From NCBI GenBank assembly GCA_958349535.1, contig CATWDJ010000002.1, positions 136,941 to 200,940 on the forward strand: a stretch of 64,000 nucleotides of DNA. The letters run 5' to 3'. The stretch is from Maccoyibacter sp900556645. Lineage in GTDB: Bacteria; Bacillota; Clostridia; Lachnospirales; Lachnospiraceae. A program made the position numbers and the translations under genes. Below the pieces are notes generated by a model, which did not search any database, had not been told where the DNA came from, and was given only the letters and a program-made list of their open reading frames with translations. Below, piece by piece: positions 24,770-33,502 of this stretch. Each line of letters opens with the position of its first letter. The stretch's first letter is position 1.

Positions 24770-27067
24770 TTGAACAAACGACCACTTTGTTTAGGGGCGG
24801 TTGCATTTGTGCTGGGTGTACTTTATGCTCAGACAAAGCATCCGGTCCTGTTGGTTTTCCTTGGGATATTTCTGGGGCAAAGCATACTCTGGGGATATCA
24901 TAAACGAGGAAAATCGGAAGGCATAAAAAGAGGCGTGATACTGTCAGCCATAGGTCTGCTGGCATGGTTTCATACCACAGAAGAGATGGTTTTTCGGGAA
25001 GAAATCCTGCAAAATTTAGAGGATGGAGACAGTACCCAAATACAGGGAACCGTCTATAAACAGGAATCCAAAGAGGATACCAACCGTATTTATCTGGAAA
25101 AATGTCATATCTGCATGGGAACAGAAATGGTTCCCTGCAATCAAATCTTAGTATATCTGAATACCGACGTTACATCTGTCGGGGATACCATACTTGTAAA
25201 TGGAACAATAAAAGAATTAGAGCCGGCGAGAAATCAAGGAAATTTTGATGAGTGGCAGTTTTATCAAAGTCAAAAAATTGACTTTAAATTTTATGGGGAA
25301 AGTGTAGAGATTCTGGGAAATCAAAATACGCCTTTGGAAAGATTATTGTGCAAGAAAAAAAGTGAGCTGCAAGAGGTTTACATAAATAATACAGACAAAA
25401 AGACTGCCGGACTATTGCAGACCATGCTGTTGGGAGAAAAGGAATTTTTAGATGAGGAGGTAAAAAGCCTTTATCAAAAGGTGGGATTTTCGCATATTCT
25501 TGCCATATCGGGACTTCATGTATCTTTGATAGGAATGGGAATTTACCGTCTGTTGAAAAAATGGGGTTGTGCCTTAGTACCTGCCGGAATCCTTTCGGGA
25601 GCATCGGTTCTGGCTTTCGGTTTTCTGACAGGAGGCAGTCCCCAGATAAAAAGAGCTGTGTGGATGTTTGGTGTGCTTATGATGGGGAATATCCTTGGCA
25701 GAAGCTATGATTCCATAACAGCCTTGTCTTTAAGCGGAATATTGTTGCTGTGGGAAAATCCCTTTCTCGTAGGATATGCAGGGTTTTTGCTGTCCTTTTT
25801 TGCAGTAACGGGAATCAGTGTGGTGGGAAAGATATTTGTGGGAGAAAATGAAAAAAGTAAGCTAAGAGAAAGCATTCTGATGAATCTGGCAATCCAACTG
25901 ACCACCCTGCCCATTCTGGCATATTTCTACTATGAATTGCCTGTTTATGCCATGGGATTGAATCTGCTGTTACTGCCAAGCGTGGGGATTTTATTGTCCT
26001 TGGGGCTTTTGGGTGGAATTTTCGGAATGTATGTTTCGCCGGTGGCAAAGGTGTTATTTTTTGTATGCAGAGTCTTTTTTCAGATATATGAAAAGACCTG
26101 TCTGCTTTTTTTGAAGCTGCCGGGAGCCATACAGATTGTGGGACAGCCGTCCCGAAAAGTCCTCATCTGCTATTATCTGCTGTTACTGTTTTTATGTCTT
26201 GGGATTCATTATTGGAAAAGAAAAGCTCTGTTGTCGGTGGGAACAATGCTTCTACTAGGTATATTACTGTTGTTTAGCGGTGAAAAGAAGGAGTTTCAGA
26301 TACAGGTATTGGATGTGGGACAGGGAGATGGGGTTCTCATTCAGAGCCGGGAGGGAGAAAGCTTTTTTGCGGATGGTGGCAGCACAGATGTAAAACAAGT
26401 GGGAAAATATCGATTACTTCCATGTCTGAAAGCAAGAGGAGTACGAAAGATAGATGTCTGGTTTGTGAGCCATTGTGATGAAGATCATATGAATGGACTT
26501 ATAGAGGTCTTGGAAAGCGGCTATTCGGTGGAAACAGTGGTGTTTTCTGCTTACGTGGTTCAGGAAGAGAATTATGAGACATTGTTGAAATTGGCAAAAG
26601 AAAAAGGATGCAGCATATTTTATATGAGGGAGGGACAGCAGATAAAAACAGAGTCCCTATGCTTTACCCAGTGTGCCAATATGGAAATGACTGATGGGGA
26701 CGACAAAAATGCCGCCAGTATGGTTTTGCTCTTGGAGAGCGGGAATTTTCGGGGACTTTTAACCGGAGATATCGGAAAAGAGCAGGAAAAAAAGTTAAAG
26801 GGCTTGGGAGAAATCACATGGTATAAAGCGGCACATCACGGTTCCAAAGAGTCTAATACAGAAGATTTTTTGCAGGAGCTGAAGCCGGAAATTGCAACGA
26901 TTTCCTGTGGGGAAAACAACCGGTATGGACATCCGGCAGCAGAAGCTGTTGTGAATATGAAAGATTCCGGAGCAAAAACTTATGAGACAACAGACTGCGG
27001 ACAGATTACAATTTCAATGGAAGATAGAAAGATTCATGTAGAAAAATATCTGGAAAAAAGAGAATAG
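24770..27067 (+). CDS. comEC: DNA uptake channel ComEC/Rec2
   Basis: 765 residues from a TTG start with AAGAGG seven bases upstream; no ATG is nearby. The order is N-terminal helices, an OB-like domain (about 70-165), the Competence membrane domain (about 220-490, with SHILAISGLHVSLIG), and a C-terminal metallo-beta-lactamase domain (about 505-750) with LDVGQGDG, the SHCDEDHMNGL metal motif, LTGD and AAHHGS. ComEC moves single-stranded DNA into the cytoplasm; the lactamase domain is thought to degrade the other strand. With ComEA and the pilus operon it makes natural transformation plausible. Confidence 0.95.
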   Translation: MNKRPLCLGAVAFVLGVLYAQTKHPVLLVFLGIFLGQSILWGYHKRGKSEGIKRGVILSAIGLLAWFHTTEEMVFREEILQNLEDGDSTQIQGTVYKQESKEDTNRIYLEKCHICMGTEMVPCNQILVYLNTDVTSVGDTILVNGTIKELEPARNQGNFDEWQFYQSQKIDFKFYGESVEILGNQNTPLERLLCKKKSELQEVYINNTDKKTAGLLQTMLLGEKEFLDEEVKSLYQKVGFSHILAISGLHVSLIGMGIYRLLKKWGCALVPAGILSGASVLAFGFLTGGSPQIKRAVWMFGVLMMGNILGRSYDSITALSLSGILLLWENPFLVGYAGFLLSFFAVTGISVVGKIFVGENEKSKLRESILMNLAIQLTTLPILAYFYYELPVYAMGLNLLLLPSVGILLSLGLLGGIFGMYVSPVAKVLFFVCRVFFQIYEKTCLLFLKLPGAIQIVGQPSRKVLICYYLLLLFLCLGIHYWKRKALLSVGTMLLLGILLLFSGEKKEFQIQVLDVGQGDGVLIQSREGESFFADGGSTDVKQVGKYRLLPCLKARGVRKIDVWFVSHCDEDHMNGLIEVLESGYSVETVVFSAYVVQEENYETLLKLAKEKGCSIFYMREGQQIKTESLCFTQCANMEMTDGDDKNAASMVLLLESGNFRGLLTGDIGKEQEKKLKGLGEITWYKAAHHGSKESNTEDFLQELKPEIATISCGENNRYGHPAAEAVVNMKDSGAKTYETTDCGQITISMEDRKIHVEKYLEKRE

Positions 27068-27075
27068 AAAAGAGA

Positions 27076-27104
27076 TTGTAAAAACAGGGATGTTTTACTA
27101 TAAT
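27076..27104 (+). promoter_or_regulatory. Sigma-A promoter for holA
   Basis: TTGTAA (27076-27081), 17 bases, TATAAT (27099-27104), 48 bases before holA. It gives holA expression independent of comEC. Confidence 0.7.
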
Positions 27105-27152
27105 GTAGAAAGAACTTTGCAATAAAAAAAGGAATACGGATAAGATTAATAT

Positions 27153-28130
27153 ATGAAATCAATCGATGAAGATATCAAAAGCGGAGAATTTAAAAATATC
27201 TATCTGCTCTACGGGGAAGAGGTCTATCTGAAACGTCAGTATAAGGACAAGCTGATAAAGAGTCTTACCAATGAGGGGGATACCATGAATTTTTCTTCCT
27301 ATGAGGGGAAAGATATCAATCCCAAAGAAATCATTGACTTGGCGGAAACCATGCCTTTTTTTGCAGAGCGGAGAGTGATTCTTCTGGAAAATAGCGGATT
27401 TTTCAAAAATGCCTGCGAGGAACTGGCGGAGTATGTAAATGAGGTGCCGGAAAGTACGGTGCTGGTTTTTGTGGAACAGGAGATAGACCGTCGGAATAAA
27501 TTTTACAAACAGGTACAAAAGCAGGGAAGAGCGGCTGCTTTTGACAGACAGAATGACGAGACTCTCATGAGATGGGTGGGAAACCGCCTAAAGCAGGATG
27601 GAAAAACCATGAAAAAAGAAGCCTATCAGCTTTTTATCAGCAAAACCGGAAATGATATGGAGAATATTGATAAAGAACTGGAAAAACTCATCTGTTATTG
27701 TATGAACAAGGAAAATATTGAAGCAGCAGATGTGGAGGCAATTTGTGTAGAGCAGACCACCAATAAAATATTTGAGATGGTCAATGCAATTTCTGAGAAG
27801 AAGCAGAGAAAAGCATTGGATTTGTATTATGATTTGCTGACTTTAAAGGAACCGCCTATGCGAATTCTATTTTTGATTGCCAGACAGTTTCAGAAACTGG
27901 CACTGATTAAGGAACTGACGGGGGAGGGATATGATAACCGAACCATTGCCAGCCGTGCGGCAATGCCGGAATTCGCAGTGCGGAAAAATCAAGCCATGGC
28001 AAAGAGTTTTTCTGCGGTACAGCTTCGGGAAGCGGTGGAAGATAGTGTAGAATTGGAAGAGGCGGTCAAGACAGGAAGGCTCAATGACCAGATGGCGGTG
28101 GAATTGCTTTTGATGAAGTATAGCAAATAA
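27153..28130 (+). CDS. holA: DNA polymerase III delta subunit
   Basis: 325 residues, an AAA+-like clamp-loader subunit. The N-terminal phrase IYLLYGEEVYLKRQY replaces a true P-loop, as expected for delta, which does not hydrolyse ATP. The middle (IDKELEKLICYC) and C-terminal collar helices (FLIARQFQKLALIKEL) are typical. It opens the beta sliding clamp during loading. Order comEC-holA-rpsT is the standard Firmicute arrangement. The AAGGAAT upstream is somewhat far from the ATG. Confidence 0.95.
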   Translation: MKSIDEDIKSGEFKNIYLLYGEEVYLKRQYKDKLIKSLTNEGDTMNFSSYEGKDINPKEIIDLAETMPFFAERRVILLENSGFFKNACEELAEYVNEVPESTVLVFVEQEIDRRNKFYKQVQKQGRAAAFDRQNDETLMRWVGNRLKQDGKTMKKEAYQLFISKTGNDMENIDKELEKLICYCMNKENIEAADVEAICVEQTTNKIFEMVNAISEKKQRKALDLYYDLLTLKEPPMRILFLIARQFQKLALIKELTGEGYDNRTIASRAAMPEFAVRKNQAMAKSFSAVQLREAVEDSVELEEAVKTGRLNDQMAVELLLMKYSK

Positions 28131-28146
28131 TTTTGGACATAAAAAG

Positions 28147-28182
28147 AACCCATCGGAATGACGGTACCGGTGGGTTTTATTT
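28147..28182 (+). terminator. Terminator between holA and rpsT
   Basis: AACCCATCGG (28147-28156) pairs with CCGGTGGGTT (28167-28176), then TTATTTATT. It can serve both converging genes. Confidence 0.75.
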
Positions 28183-28205
28183 ATTAAGGTATCTGCAAAA
28201 AGATA

Positions 28206-28469
28206 TTAAGCCATCTTGTTAACAGCGAGTGTTAAACGAGAAACTTTTCTTGCAGCATTGTTCTTGTGATAAATACCTTTAGAAGCAGCTTTGCTGATTT
28301 CCTTTGTAGCAGCAACTAATGCAGCTTCTGCAGCAGCTTTATCCTGAGCAGCGATTGCAGCATCTACTTTTTTGATTGCGGTTTTTACACCTGAACGAAC
28401 TGCTTTGTTTTTCGCAGCTTTTTTCTGTGAAACTAAAACTCTTTTCTTTGCTGATTTAATGTTAGCCAA
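28206..28469 (-). CDS. rpsT: 30S ribosomal protein S20
   Basis: 87 residues, the normal length. Translation starts at a TTG (28469) giving M-ANIKSAKKR, with a perfect GGAGGTG Shine-Dalgarno six bases upstream. The longer opening from 28484 would place that Shine-Dalgarno inside the gene and is wrong. S20 is a helical 16S rRNA-binding protein of the small subunit. A weak start codon is known for rpsT in other bacteria and is tied to its autoregulation. It is on the opposite strand from its neighbours. Confidence 0.97.
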   Translation of the reverse strand: MANIKSAKKRVLVSQKKAAKNKAVRSGVKTAIKKVDAAIAAQDKAAAEAALVAATKEISKAASKGIYHKNNAARKVSRLTLAVNKMA

Positions 28470-28557
28470 TCTGTACACCTCCAATTATTATAGACTGTTT
28501 TACATGATTGTTACATAAAAGACGGACACGGACGCTCTAATGTAAACATACTATTTT

Positions 28558-28586
28558 ATTCTAGGGTATCAGATATTATCTGTCAA
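28558..28586 (-). promoter_or_regulatory. Strong sigma-A promoter of rpsT
   Basis: On the minus strand TTGACA (28586-28581), 17 bases, TAGAAT (28563-28558). The transcript would have an ~80-base leader before rpsT, room for autoregulatory structure. Confidence 0.8.
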
Positions 28587-28595
28587 TACATATTT
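28566..28595 (+). promoter_or_regulatory. SigG/SigF-like forespore promoter for gpr
   Basis: GTATC (28566-28570), 18 bases, CATATTT (28589-28595) fits the Bacillus SigG pattern gHATR-N18-CATwHTA with one mismatch in each half. It lies 45 bases before gpr and overlaps the rpsT promoter on the other strand. Confidence 0.5.
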
Positions 28596-28639
28596 TTGCT
28601 TTTTTTGCAAAAAATAGAAAGAAAAATGAAGGGGATTTG

Positions 28640-29524
28640 ATGAAAATGTATCAGGTACGGACAGATTTAGCGTTAGAGACAAAAGAAAAATTCGAGGAGG
28701 ATAACGTAGAACTGAAAGGAGTTCGGGTAAAGGAGGAAGAGCGGGGAGAAAATATTAAGATTACCGAGGTGGTCATTGAGACAGAAAACGGTGCTAAGGC
28801 AATGGGAAAGCCCAAGGGAATCTATACCACCATCGAGGCACCGGAGATGGCAGACGGAGAAGAGGGGTATCATCGGGAAATCTCTAAAGTGCTGGCAGAG
28901 GTGCTAAAAACCATGATGCCTCAGGGTGAAAAAGAAGAACTGTCCATATTGGTGGTAGGACTGGGAAACCGGGAGGTAACACCGGATGCTTTGGGACCGA
29001 AGGTGGTGGACAATATGCTGATTACCCGTCATGTGATTCAGGAATTCGGAAAATATGCCCTAGGTGAGGAACACAGTAATCTCATCAGCAGCATTGTACC
29101 GGGAGTTATGGCACAGACCGGAATGGAAAGCGTGGAGATTGTGCGGGGAGTGATGAAGGAAGCACAGCCGGACTATATTGTGGCAGTAGATGCTTTGGCG
29201 GCAAGGAGTGTGAAGCGGTTAAACCGTACTATTCAGATTACCAATACCGGAATCAATCCCGGTTCCGGCGTGGGAAACCACAGACATGCATTGAATCAGG
29301 AGAGCATGGGAGTTCCAGTCATTGCCATAGGGATTCCTACAGTGGTGGATGCAGCCACCATTGTAAATGATGCTATCAGCGGATTTTATGAGGAGGCAGA
29401 CTGTACGCTGAATTCCTTTTTTGTGACTCCCAAGGATATTGATGAATCCATTAAGAGACTCAGCTTTACAGTTTCCGAAGGATTGAACCTTGCCTTTGAA
29501 AAAGAAGTTTGTCCAAAGGATTAG
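28640..29524 (+). CDS. gpr: Germination protease GPR
   Basis: 294 residues from ATG 28640 (GAAGGGG upstream; the TTG one codon before is in frame but less likely). The N-terminus YQVRTDLALE matches the GPR propeptide/mature junction region, and the body has VVGLGNREVTPDALGPKVVD and SIVPGVMAQTGMES, hallmark GPR phrases with aspartic-type catalytic residues. GPR degrades the small acid-soluble proteins that coat spore DNA, at germination. Its presence implies a spore former. A forespore-type promoter is seen upstream. Confidence 0.97.
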   Translation: MKMYQVRTDLALETKEKFEEDNVELKGVRVKEEERGENIKITEVVIETENGAKAMGKPKGIYTTIEAPEMADGEEGYHREISKVLAEVLKTMMPQGEKEELSILVVGLGNREVTPDALGPKVVDNMLITRHVIQEFGKYALGEEHSNLISSIVPGVMAQTGMESVEIVRGVMKEAQPDYIVAVDALAARSVKRLNRTIQITNTGINPGSGVGNHRHALNQESMGVPVIAIGIPTVVDAATIVNDAISGFYEEADCTLNSFFVTPKDIDESIKRLSFTVSEGLNLAFEKEVCPKD

Positions 29525-29552
29525 TATAATCCGGCATGTCCAAACATATAAT
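29524..29552 (+). promoter_or_regulatory. SigE-like mother-cell promoter for spoIIP
   Basis: GTATAAT (29524-29530), 14 bases, CATATAAT (29545-29552) matches the SigE pattern kmATAtt-N14-CATACAnT closely. It starts exactly at the end of gpr. The expected start point (about 29559) is only 1-3 bases from the spoIIP ATG. Confidence 0.5.
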
Positions 29553-29560
29553 ATATTGTT

Positions 29561-30739
29561 ATGGACCGAAAATTTAGAAAAAAACAGAAAAAAAGCGTGA
29601 TGAAAATTTTAATAGGAATTCTCATCACAGGGGTAATTGTTACCGGAGTAAACAACAGCAGGACGGAAAAACAGGTGCCCTTAGGGGAATTAATGTTGAC
29701 CCATCTAGAAAAAGAAATTTATGAAAAGGTTTTGAAAACCTATGTGCCTGCTTTGACATATGAAGACGGAGAAGAACGGGAGTATTTTAAAAAGGTACTC
29801 CCTATCTACAGTTATATCCGAAATAGCGAGGGATACCGTACAGCTACGGAAAGTGAGCTGACCTATGAGATGATATTGGCGAAGGAGGCCGCAGACGAGA
29901 ATCATATTGATGAAAAAACAGGGGAACTGGTGGGACAGAAGTCAGATTCGGCATCCCTAGCCAAAAGTCAGACCCCGGTGGTGAGTTTTTCCAAAGAAAA
30001 GCTGGCAGATTTCGACTATCTGATTCAGAATTTCTATACGGTGGACAGAACTACTACCATTACCGGAGAACAGCTAAATGCAGAGAAAATGATGTCACAG
30101 GATATGCATTTGCAAAAAAATGTGGAGGGACCTCAGATTCTGATTTATCATACTCATTCCCAGGAAGGATATGCGGATTCTACGCCGGGAAATTTGGATA
30201 CCACGGTAATGGAGGTAGGAGAGCATTTGGCGAATATACTGGAAAAGGAATATGGTTTAAGGGTATTGCACCATGAGGGAACCTATGATGTGGATGACAG
30301 AGACCATGCCTATTCTAATGCGGAAAAAGCCATTGAACAGGTGCTGGCGGAAAATCCTACCATAGAGGTGGTAATTGACTTACATAGAGACGGGGTGGCA
30401 GAGGGAACCAAGCTGGTTAGCGAGGTAAACGGAAAGCAGGTGGCATCCATCATGTTTTTTAACGGACTCAGCCGCACCACTGCGTTGGGGGATATCGATT
30501 ATCTTCCAAATCCATATATTCAGGACAATCTGGCATTTTCCTTTCAGATGCAGCTAACAGCCGCTGAGTACTATCCCGGTTTTACAAGACCTATATATCT
30601 GAAGGGCTACCGTTACAATATGCATTTTAAGCCTAAGAGCCTGTTGGTGGAAGTGGGTGCCCAGACCAATACCTTACAGGAGGCAAAAGACGCTATGGAA
30701 CCGCTGGCAGATATCCTTTATAAGGTGGTGGCGGAATAG
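29561..30739 (+). CDS. spoIIP: Stage II sporulation protein P
   Basis: 392 residues. An N-terminal membrane anchor (about 14-31) is followed by an extracellular linker and the SpoIIP amidase/endopeptidase domain (about 195-390) with ILIYHTHSQEGY and VVIDLHRDG, which carry the zinc-ligand His residues, and LLVEVGAQTNT near the end. With SpoIID and SpoIIM it drives forespore engulfment by cutting peptidoglycan. No Shine-Dalgarno is visible before the ATG at 29561; an alternative ATG at 29600 also lacks one. It follows gpr as in Bacillus. Confidence 0.95.
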   Translation: MDRKFRKKQKKSVMKILIGILITGVIVTGVNNSRTEKQVPLGELMLTHLEKEIYEKVLKTYVPALTYEDGEEREYFKKVLPIYSYIRNSEGYRTATESELTYEMILAKEAADENHIDEKTGELVGQKSDSASLAKSQTPVVSFSKEKLADFDYLIQNFYTVDRTTTITGEQLNAEKMMSQDMHLQKNVEGPQILIYHTHSQEGYADSTPGNLDTTVMEVGEHLANILEKEYGLRVLHHEGTYDVDDRDHAYSNAEKAIEQVLAENPTIEVVIDLHRDGVAEGTKLVSEVNGKQVASIMFFNGLSRTTALGDIDYLPNPYIQDNLAFSFQMQLTAAEYYPGFTRPIYLKGYRYNMHFKPKSLLVEVGAQTNTLQEAKDAMEPLADILYKVVAE

Positions 30740-30814
30740 GAAGGAAATTTGTGATAGCGAAGAAAACAGATTGACGAATAGGCAAAAAAATTATATGATA
30801 GTGAGAGAAAATCC

Positions 30815-30845
30815 GGCTGCGGGAAGTGATTCTTGCAGCCTTTTT
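30815..30845 (+). terminator. Terminator after spoIIP
   Basis: GGCTGC (30815-30820) pairs with GCAGCC (30835-30840), with extra pairing in the 14-base interior, followed by TTTTT. Confidence 0.75.
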
Positions 30846-30861
30846 GCAAAGGAGAAGAAAA

Positions 30862-31023
30862 ATGAAAAAGATGGTTACAATTTTAGTCTGTGCAGCAATC
30901 CCGCTGCTCATCAGTGCATTGGCAAAACAGATGTGGAATGTATCAGACTTTGTAATGGCGGGAATTTATTTTGTGCTGTTTTTTATCTTATATTTTGTAG
31001 CAAAGATATTGAAACTGGTTTAG
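30862..31023 (+). CDS. 53-residue membrane protein of unknown function
   Basis: The ATG at 30862 has AAGGAG eight bases upstream. The product is two hydrophobic helices (about 4-18 and 29-49) joined by a short polar loop (AKQMWNVSDF) and a Lys-rich end. It lies in the gpr-spoIIP-lepA stretch, where Bacillus has an unrelated small gene. The strong ribosome binding site supports it as a real gene. Function unknown. Confidence 0.65.
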   Translation: MKKMVTILVCAAIPLLISALAKQMWNVSDFVMAGIYFVLFFILYFVAKILKLV

Positions 31024-31070
31024 CTTGTAAAGAACAGTACCGTTAAAAAGAAGTAATTTTGGAGGAACAC

Positions 31071-32888
31071 ATGTCACAGATTGATCAGAGTAAAATTCGT
31101 AATTTTTGTATTATTGCACATATCGATCACGGAAAGTCCACTCTTGCAGACCGTATTATCGAGATGACCGGACTTTTGACCAGCCGAGAGATGCAGTCGC
31201 AGGTTTTAGATAACATGGATTTGGAGAGAGAAAGGGGAATTACCATCAAGGCACAGGCGGTTCGTATCGTCTATACCGCAGAGGATGGGGAAGAATACAT
31301 TTTCAATCTGATTGATACACCGGGACATGTGGACTTTAATTATGAGGTCAGCAGAAGCCTTGCAGCCTGTGATGGAGCCATTCTGGTGGTGGATGCGGCA
31401 CAGGGTATCGAGGCACAGACCTTGGCCAATGTGTATCTGGCATTGGATCACGATTTGGATGTCATGCCGGTCATTAACAAGATTGACTTGCCAAGTGCGG
31501 ATCCGCAGCGTGTCATAGATGAGATTGAGGATGTCATCGGTATCGAGGCACAGGATGCACCGCAGATTTCTGCAAAAACCGGACAGAATGTGGAACAGGT
31601 GTTAGAGCAGATTGTCAAAAAGATTCCGGCACCGGAGGGAGATGCCAAGGCACCGTTGCAGGCATTGATTTTTGATTCTCTCTATGATTCCTACAAAGGG
31701 GTTATCGTGTTCTGCCGGATTCGGGAAGGCAGCGTACGGGTTGGGACAAGAATCCGTATGATGGCAACCGGAGCAGAGGCAGATGTGGTAGAGGTAGGAT
31801 ATTTCGGAGCAGGACAGTTCATTCCATGTGAGGAGCTTTCTGCCGGAATGGTGGGATACATTACCGCCAGTCTAAAAAATGTAGCAGATACCCGGGTGGG
31901 AGATACGGTTACAGATGCGGCGAATCCATGCGAAGAGCCTCTGCCGGGATATAAGAAGGTCAATCCTATGGTTTACTGTGGACTTTATCCAGCAGACGGA
32001 GCCAAGTACCCAGATTTAAGGGACGCCTTGGAAAAATTACAGCTAAATGATGCGGCATTGCAGTTTGAGCCGGAGACTTCCATCGCCCTTGGCTTTGGAT
32101 TCCGATGCGGTTTCTTAGGTTTGTTGCATTTGGAGATTATTCAGGAGCGTTTAGAGAGAGAATATAATCTGGATTTGGTAACTACAGCACCAAGTGTTAT
32201 TTACCGGGTTTATAAGACTAACGGAGAGATGATTGAACTGACCAATCCGTCCAATCTGCCGGACCCGTCGGAAATTGACTATATGGAGGAGCCTATTGTC
32301 AGTGCGGAGATTATGGTGACCAGCGAGTATATCGGGGCCATCATGGATTTGTGTCAGGAGCGGCGTGGAACCTATATCAGTATGGAGTATATGGAGGAAA
32401 CCCGTGCGTTATTAAAATATGATTTACCGCTGAATGAGATTATCTATGATTTCTTTGATGCATTGAAATCCCGTTCCAGAGGATATGCATCCTTTGACTA
32501 TGAGATGAAGGGTTATGTACGGTCTGAGCTGGTGAAACTGGATATTCTGATTAACAGAGAAGAGGTAGATGCACTGTCCTTTATTGTATTTTCCGGAAGT
32601 GCCTATGAGCGGGGCAGAAAGATGTGTGAAAAACTCAAAGAGGAGATTCCGAGACATCTTTTTGAAATTCCGATACAGGCAGCAGTGGGAAGTAAGATTA
32701 TTGCCAGAGAAACCGTCAAGGCAATGCGGAAGGATGTTTTGGCGAAATGTTACGGCGGTGATATTACCCGTAAGAAGAAACTGTTGGAGAAACAGAAGGA
32801 AGGAAAGAAACGAATGCGTCAGGTGGGAAGTGTAGAGATTCCGCAGGAGGCATTTATGAGCGTACTGAAATTGGATGACGGTAAATAG
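31071..32888 (+). CDS. lepA: Elongation factor 4 (back-translocase LepA)
   Basis: 605 residues from ATG 31071 with GGAGG six bases before it. The GTPase domain shows AHIDHGKST (16-24), DTPGHVD and NKIDLP; the EF-G-like domains and the LepA-specific C-terminal domain (YGGDITRKKKLLEKQKEGKKRM, abbreviated) follow, the last binding tRNA. LepA acts on stalled or mis-translocated ribosomes and in 30S assembly. In Bacillus it is followed directly by hemW; here about 3.8 kb of other genes intervene. Confidence 0.98.
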   Translation: MSQIDQSKIRNFCIIAHIDHGKSTLADRIIEMTGLLTSREMQSQVLDNMDLERERGITIKAQAVRIVYTAEDGEEYIFNLIDTPGHVDFNYEVSRSLAACDGAILVVDAAQGIEAQTLANVYLALDHDLDVMPVINKIDLPSADPQRVIDEIEDVIGIEAQDAPQISAKTGQNVEQVLEQIVKKIPAPEGDAKAPLQALIFDSLYDSYKGVIVFCRIREGSVRVGTRIRMMATGAEADVVEVGYFGAGQFIPCEELSAGMVGYITASLKNVADTRVGDTVTDAANPCEEPLPGYKKVNPMVYCGLYPADGAKYPDLRDALEKLQLNDAALQFEPETSIALGFGFRCGFLGLLHLEIIQERLEREYNLDLVTTAPSVIYRVYKTNGEMIELTNPSNLPDPSEIDYMEEPIVSAEIMVTSEYIGAIMDLCQERRGTYISMEYMEETRALLKYDLPLNEIIYDFFDALKSRSRGYASFDYEMKGYVRSELVKLDILINREEVDALSFIVFSGSAYERGRKMCEKLKEEIPRHLFEIPIQAAVGSKIIARETVKAMRKDVLAKCYGGDITRKKKLLEKQKEGKKRMRQVGSVEIPQEAFMSVLKLDDGK

Positions 32889-32895
32889 ATTTTCC

Positions 32896-32951
32896 AATGC
32901 CCATAATGAATATGCCGGATAATGCAGGCATGTTGATTATGGGCATTTTTT
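32896..32951 (+). terminator. Terminator after lepA
   Basis: AATGCCCATAAT (32896-32907) pairs perfectly with ATTATGGGCATT (32936-32947), with an inner ATGCC/GGCAT stem, followed by TTTT. Confidence 0.9.
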
Positions 32952-33040
32952 GACCACTTACCGATGAAAACCTATCACTTGGGAAAAAGCTATTTACAGA
33001 AAAGACATTTTTTTGCATACTGATTCTTGAGGATAGACAT

Positions 33041-33502
33041 ATGAAGATACGAATTGAATTGGATGACAATTTAACAGAGGATGAAGTCATTATCCGATGC
33101 AGCAGCCTTACCAAAGAAGTGCAGGATGTGCAAAGAGCTGTTTCGGATATGATTACGGAAAAGAGAAATTTTGTATTTTACAAAGAGGATACGGAGTATT
33201 ATTTACCTTTGGAATCGATTCTGTTTTTTGAAACTGAGGAAAAGGGAATCTGTGCTCATACCGTAGAAGATGTGTTTTTTACTAAATATCGTCTTTATGA
33301 GCTGGAGGAGATTTTACCGGGACATTTTATGAGAGTTTCAAAATCCACGATTCTAAATACCAACCGAGTCTTTTCCATTAACCGAAATCTGGCGGCATCC
33401 AGTATCGTGGAATTTCAGGGAACCCATAAGCAGGTCTATGTATCCAGACATTATTACAAAGCGTTAAAGACAAAATTAGAAGAAAAGAGGAATCAGGCAT
33501 GA
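33041..33502 (+). CDS. Stand-alone LytTR DNA-binding regulator
   Basis: 153 residues. The first ~45 residues are an alpha/beta segment without receiver motifs. The LytTR domain spans about 55-148, with YLPLESILFFETEEKGICAH and the recognition part FMRVSKSTILNTNRV. LytTR proteins bind direct repeats. Small receiver-less LytTR regulators are often encoded with a membrane protein that modulates them, and here the LiaF-like gene follows with an ATGA overlap. Self-regulation of the pair is likely but no repeat operator was picked out. Confidence 0.9.
   Translation: MKIRIELDDNLTEDEVIIRCSSLTKEVQDVQRAVSDMITEKRNFVFYKEDTEYYLPLESILFFETEEKGICAHTVEDVFFTKYRLYELEEILPGHFMRVSKSTILNTNRVFSINRNLAASSIVEFQGTHKQVYVSRHYYKALKTKLEEKRNQA

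Noticed and set aside
28470..28484. Longer rpsT start
   Set aside because: It would include the Shine-Dalgarno in the coding region; S20 begins (M)ANIKSAKKR.
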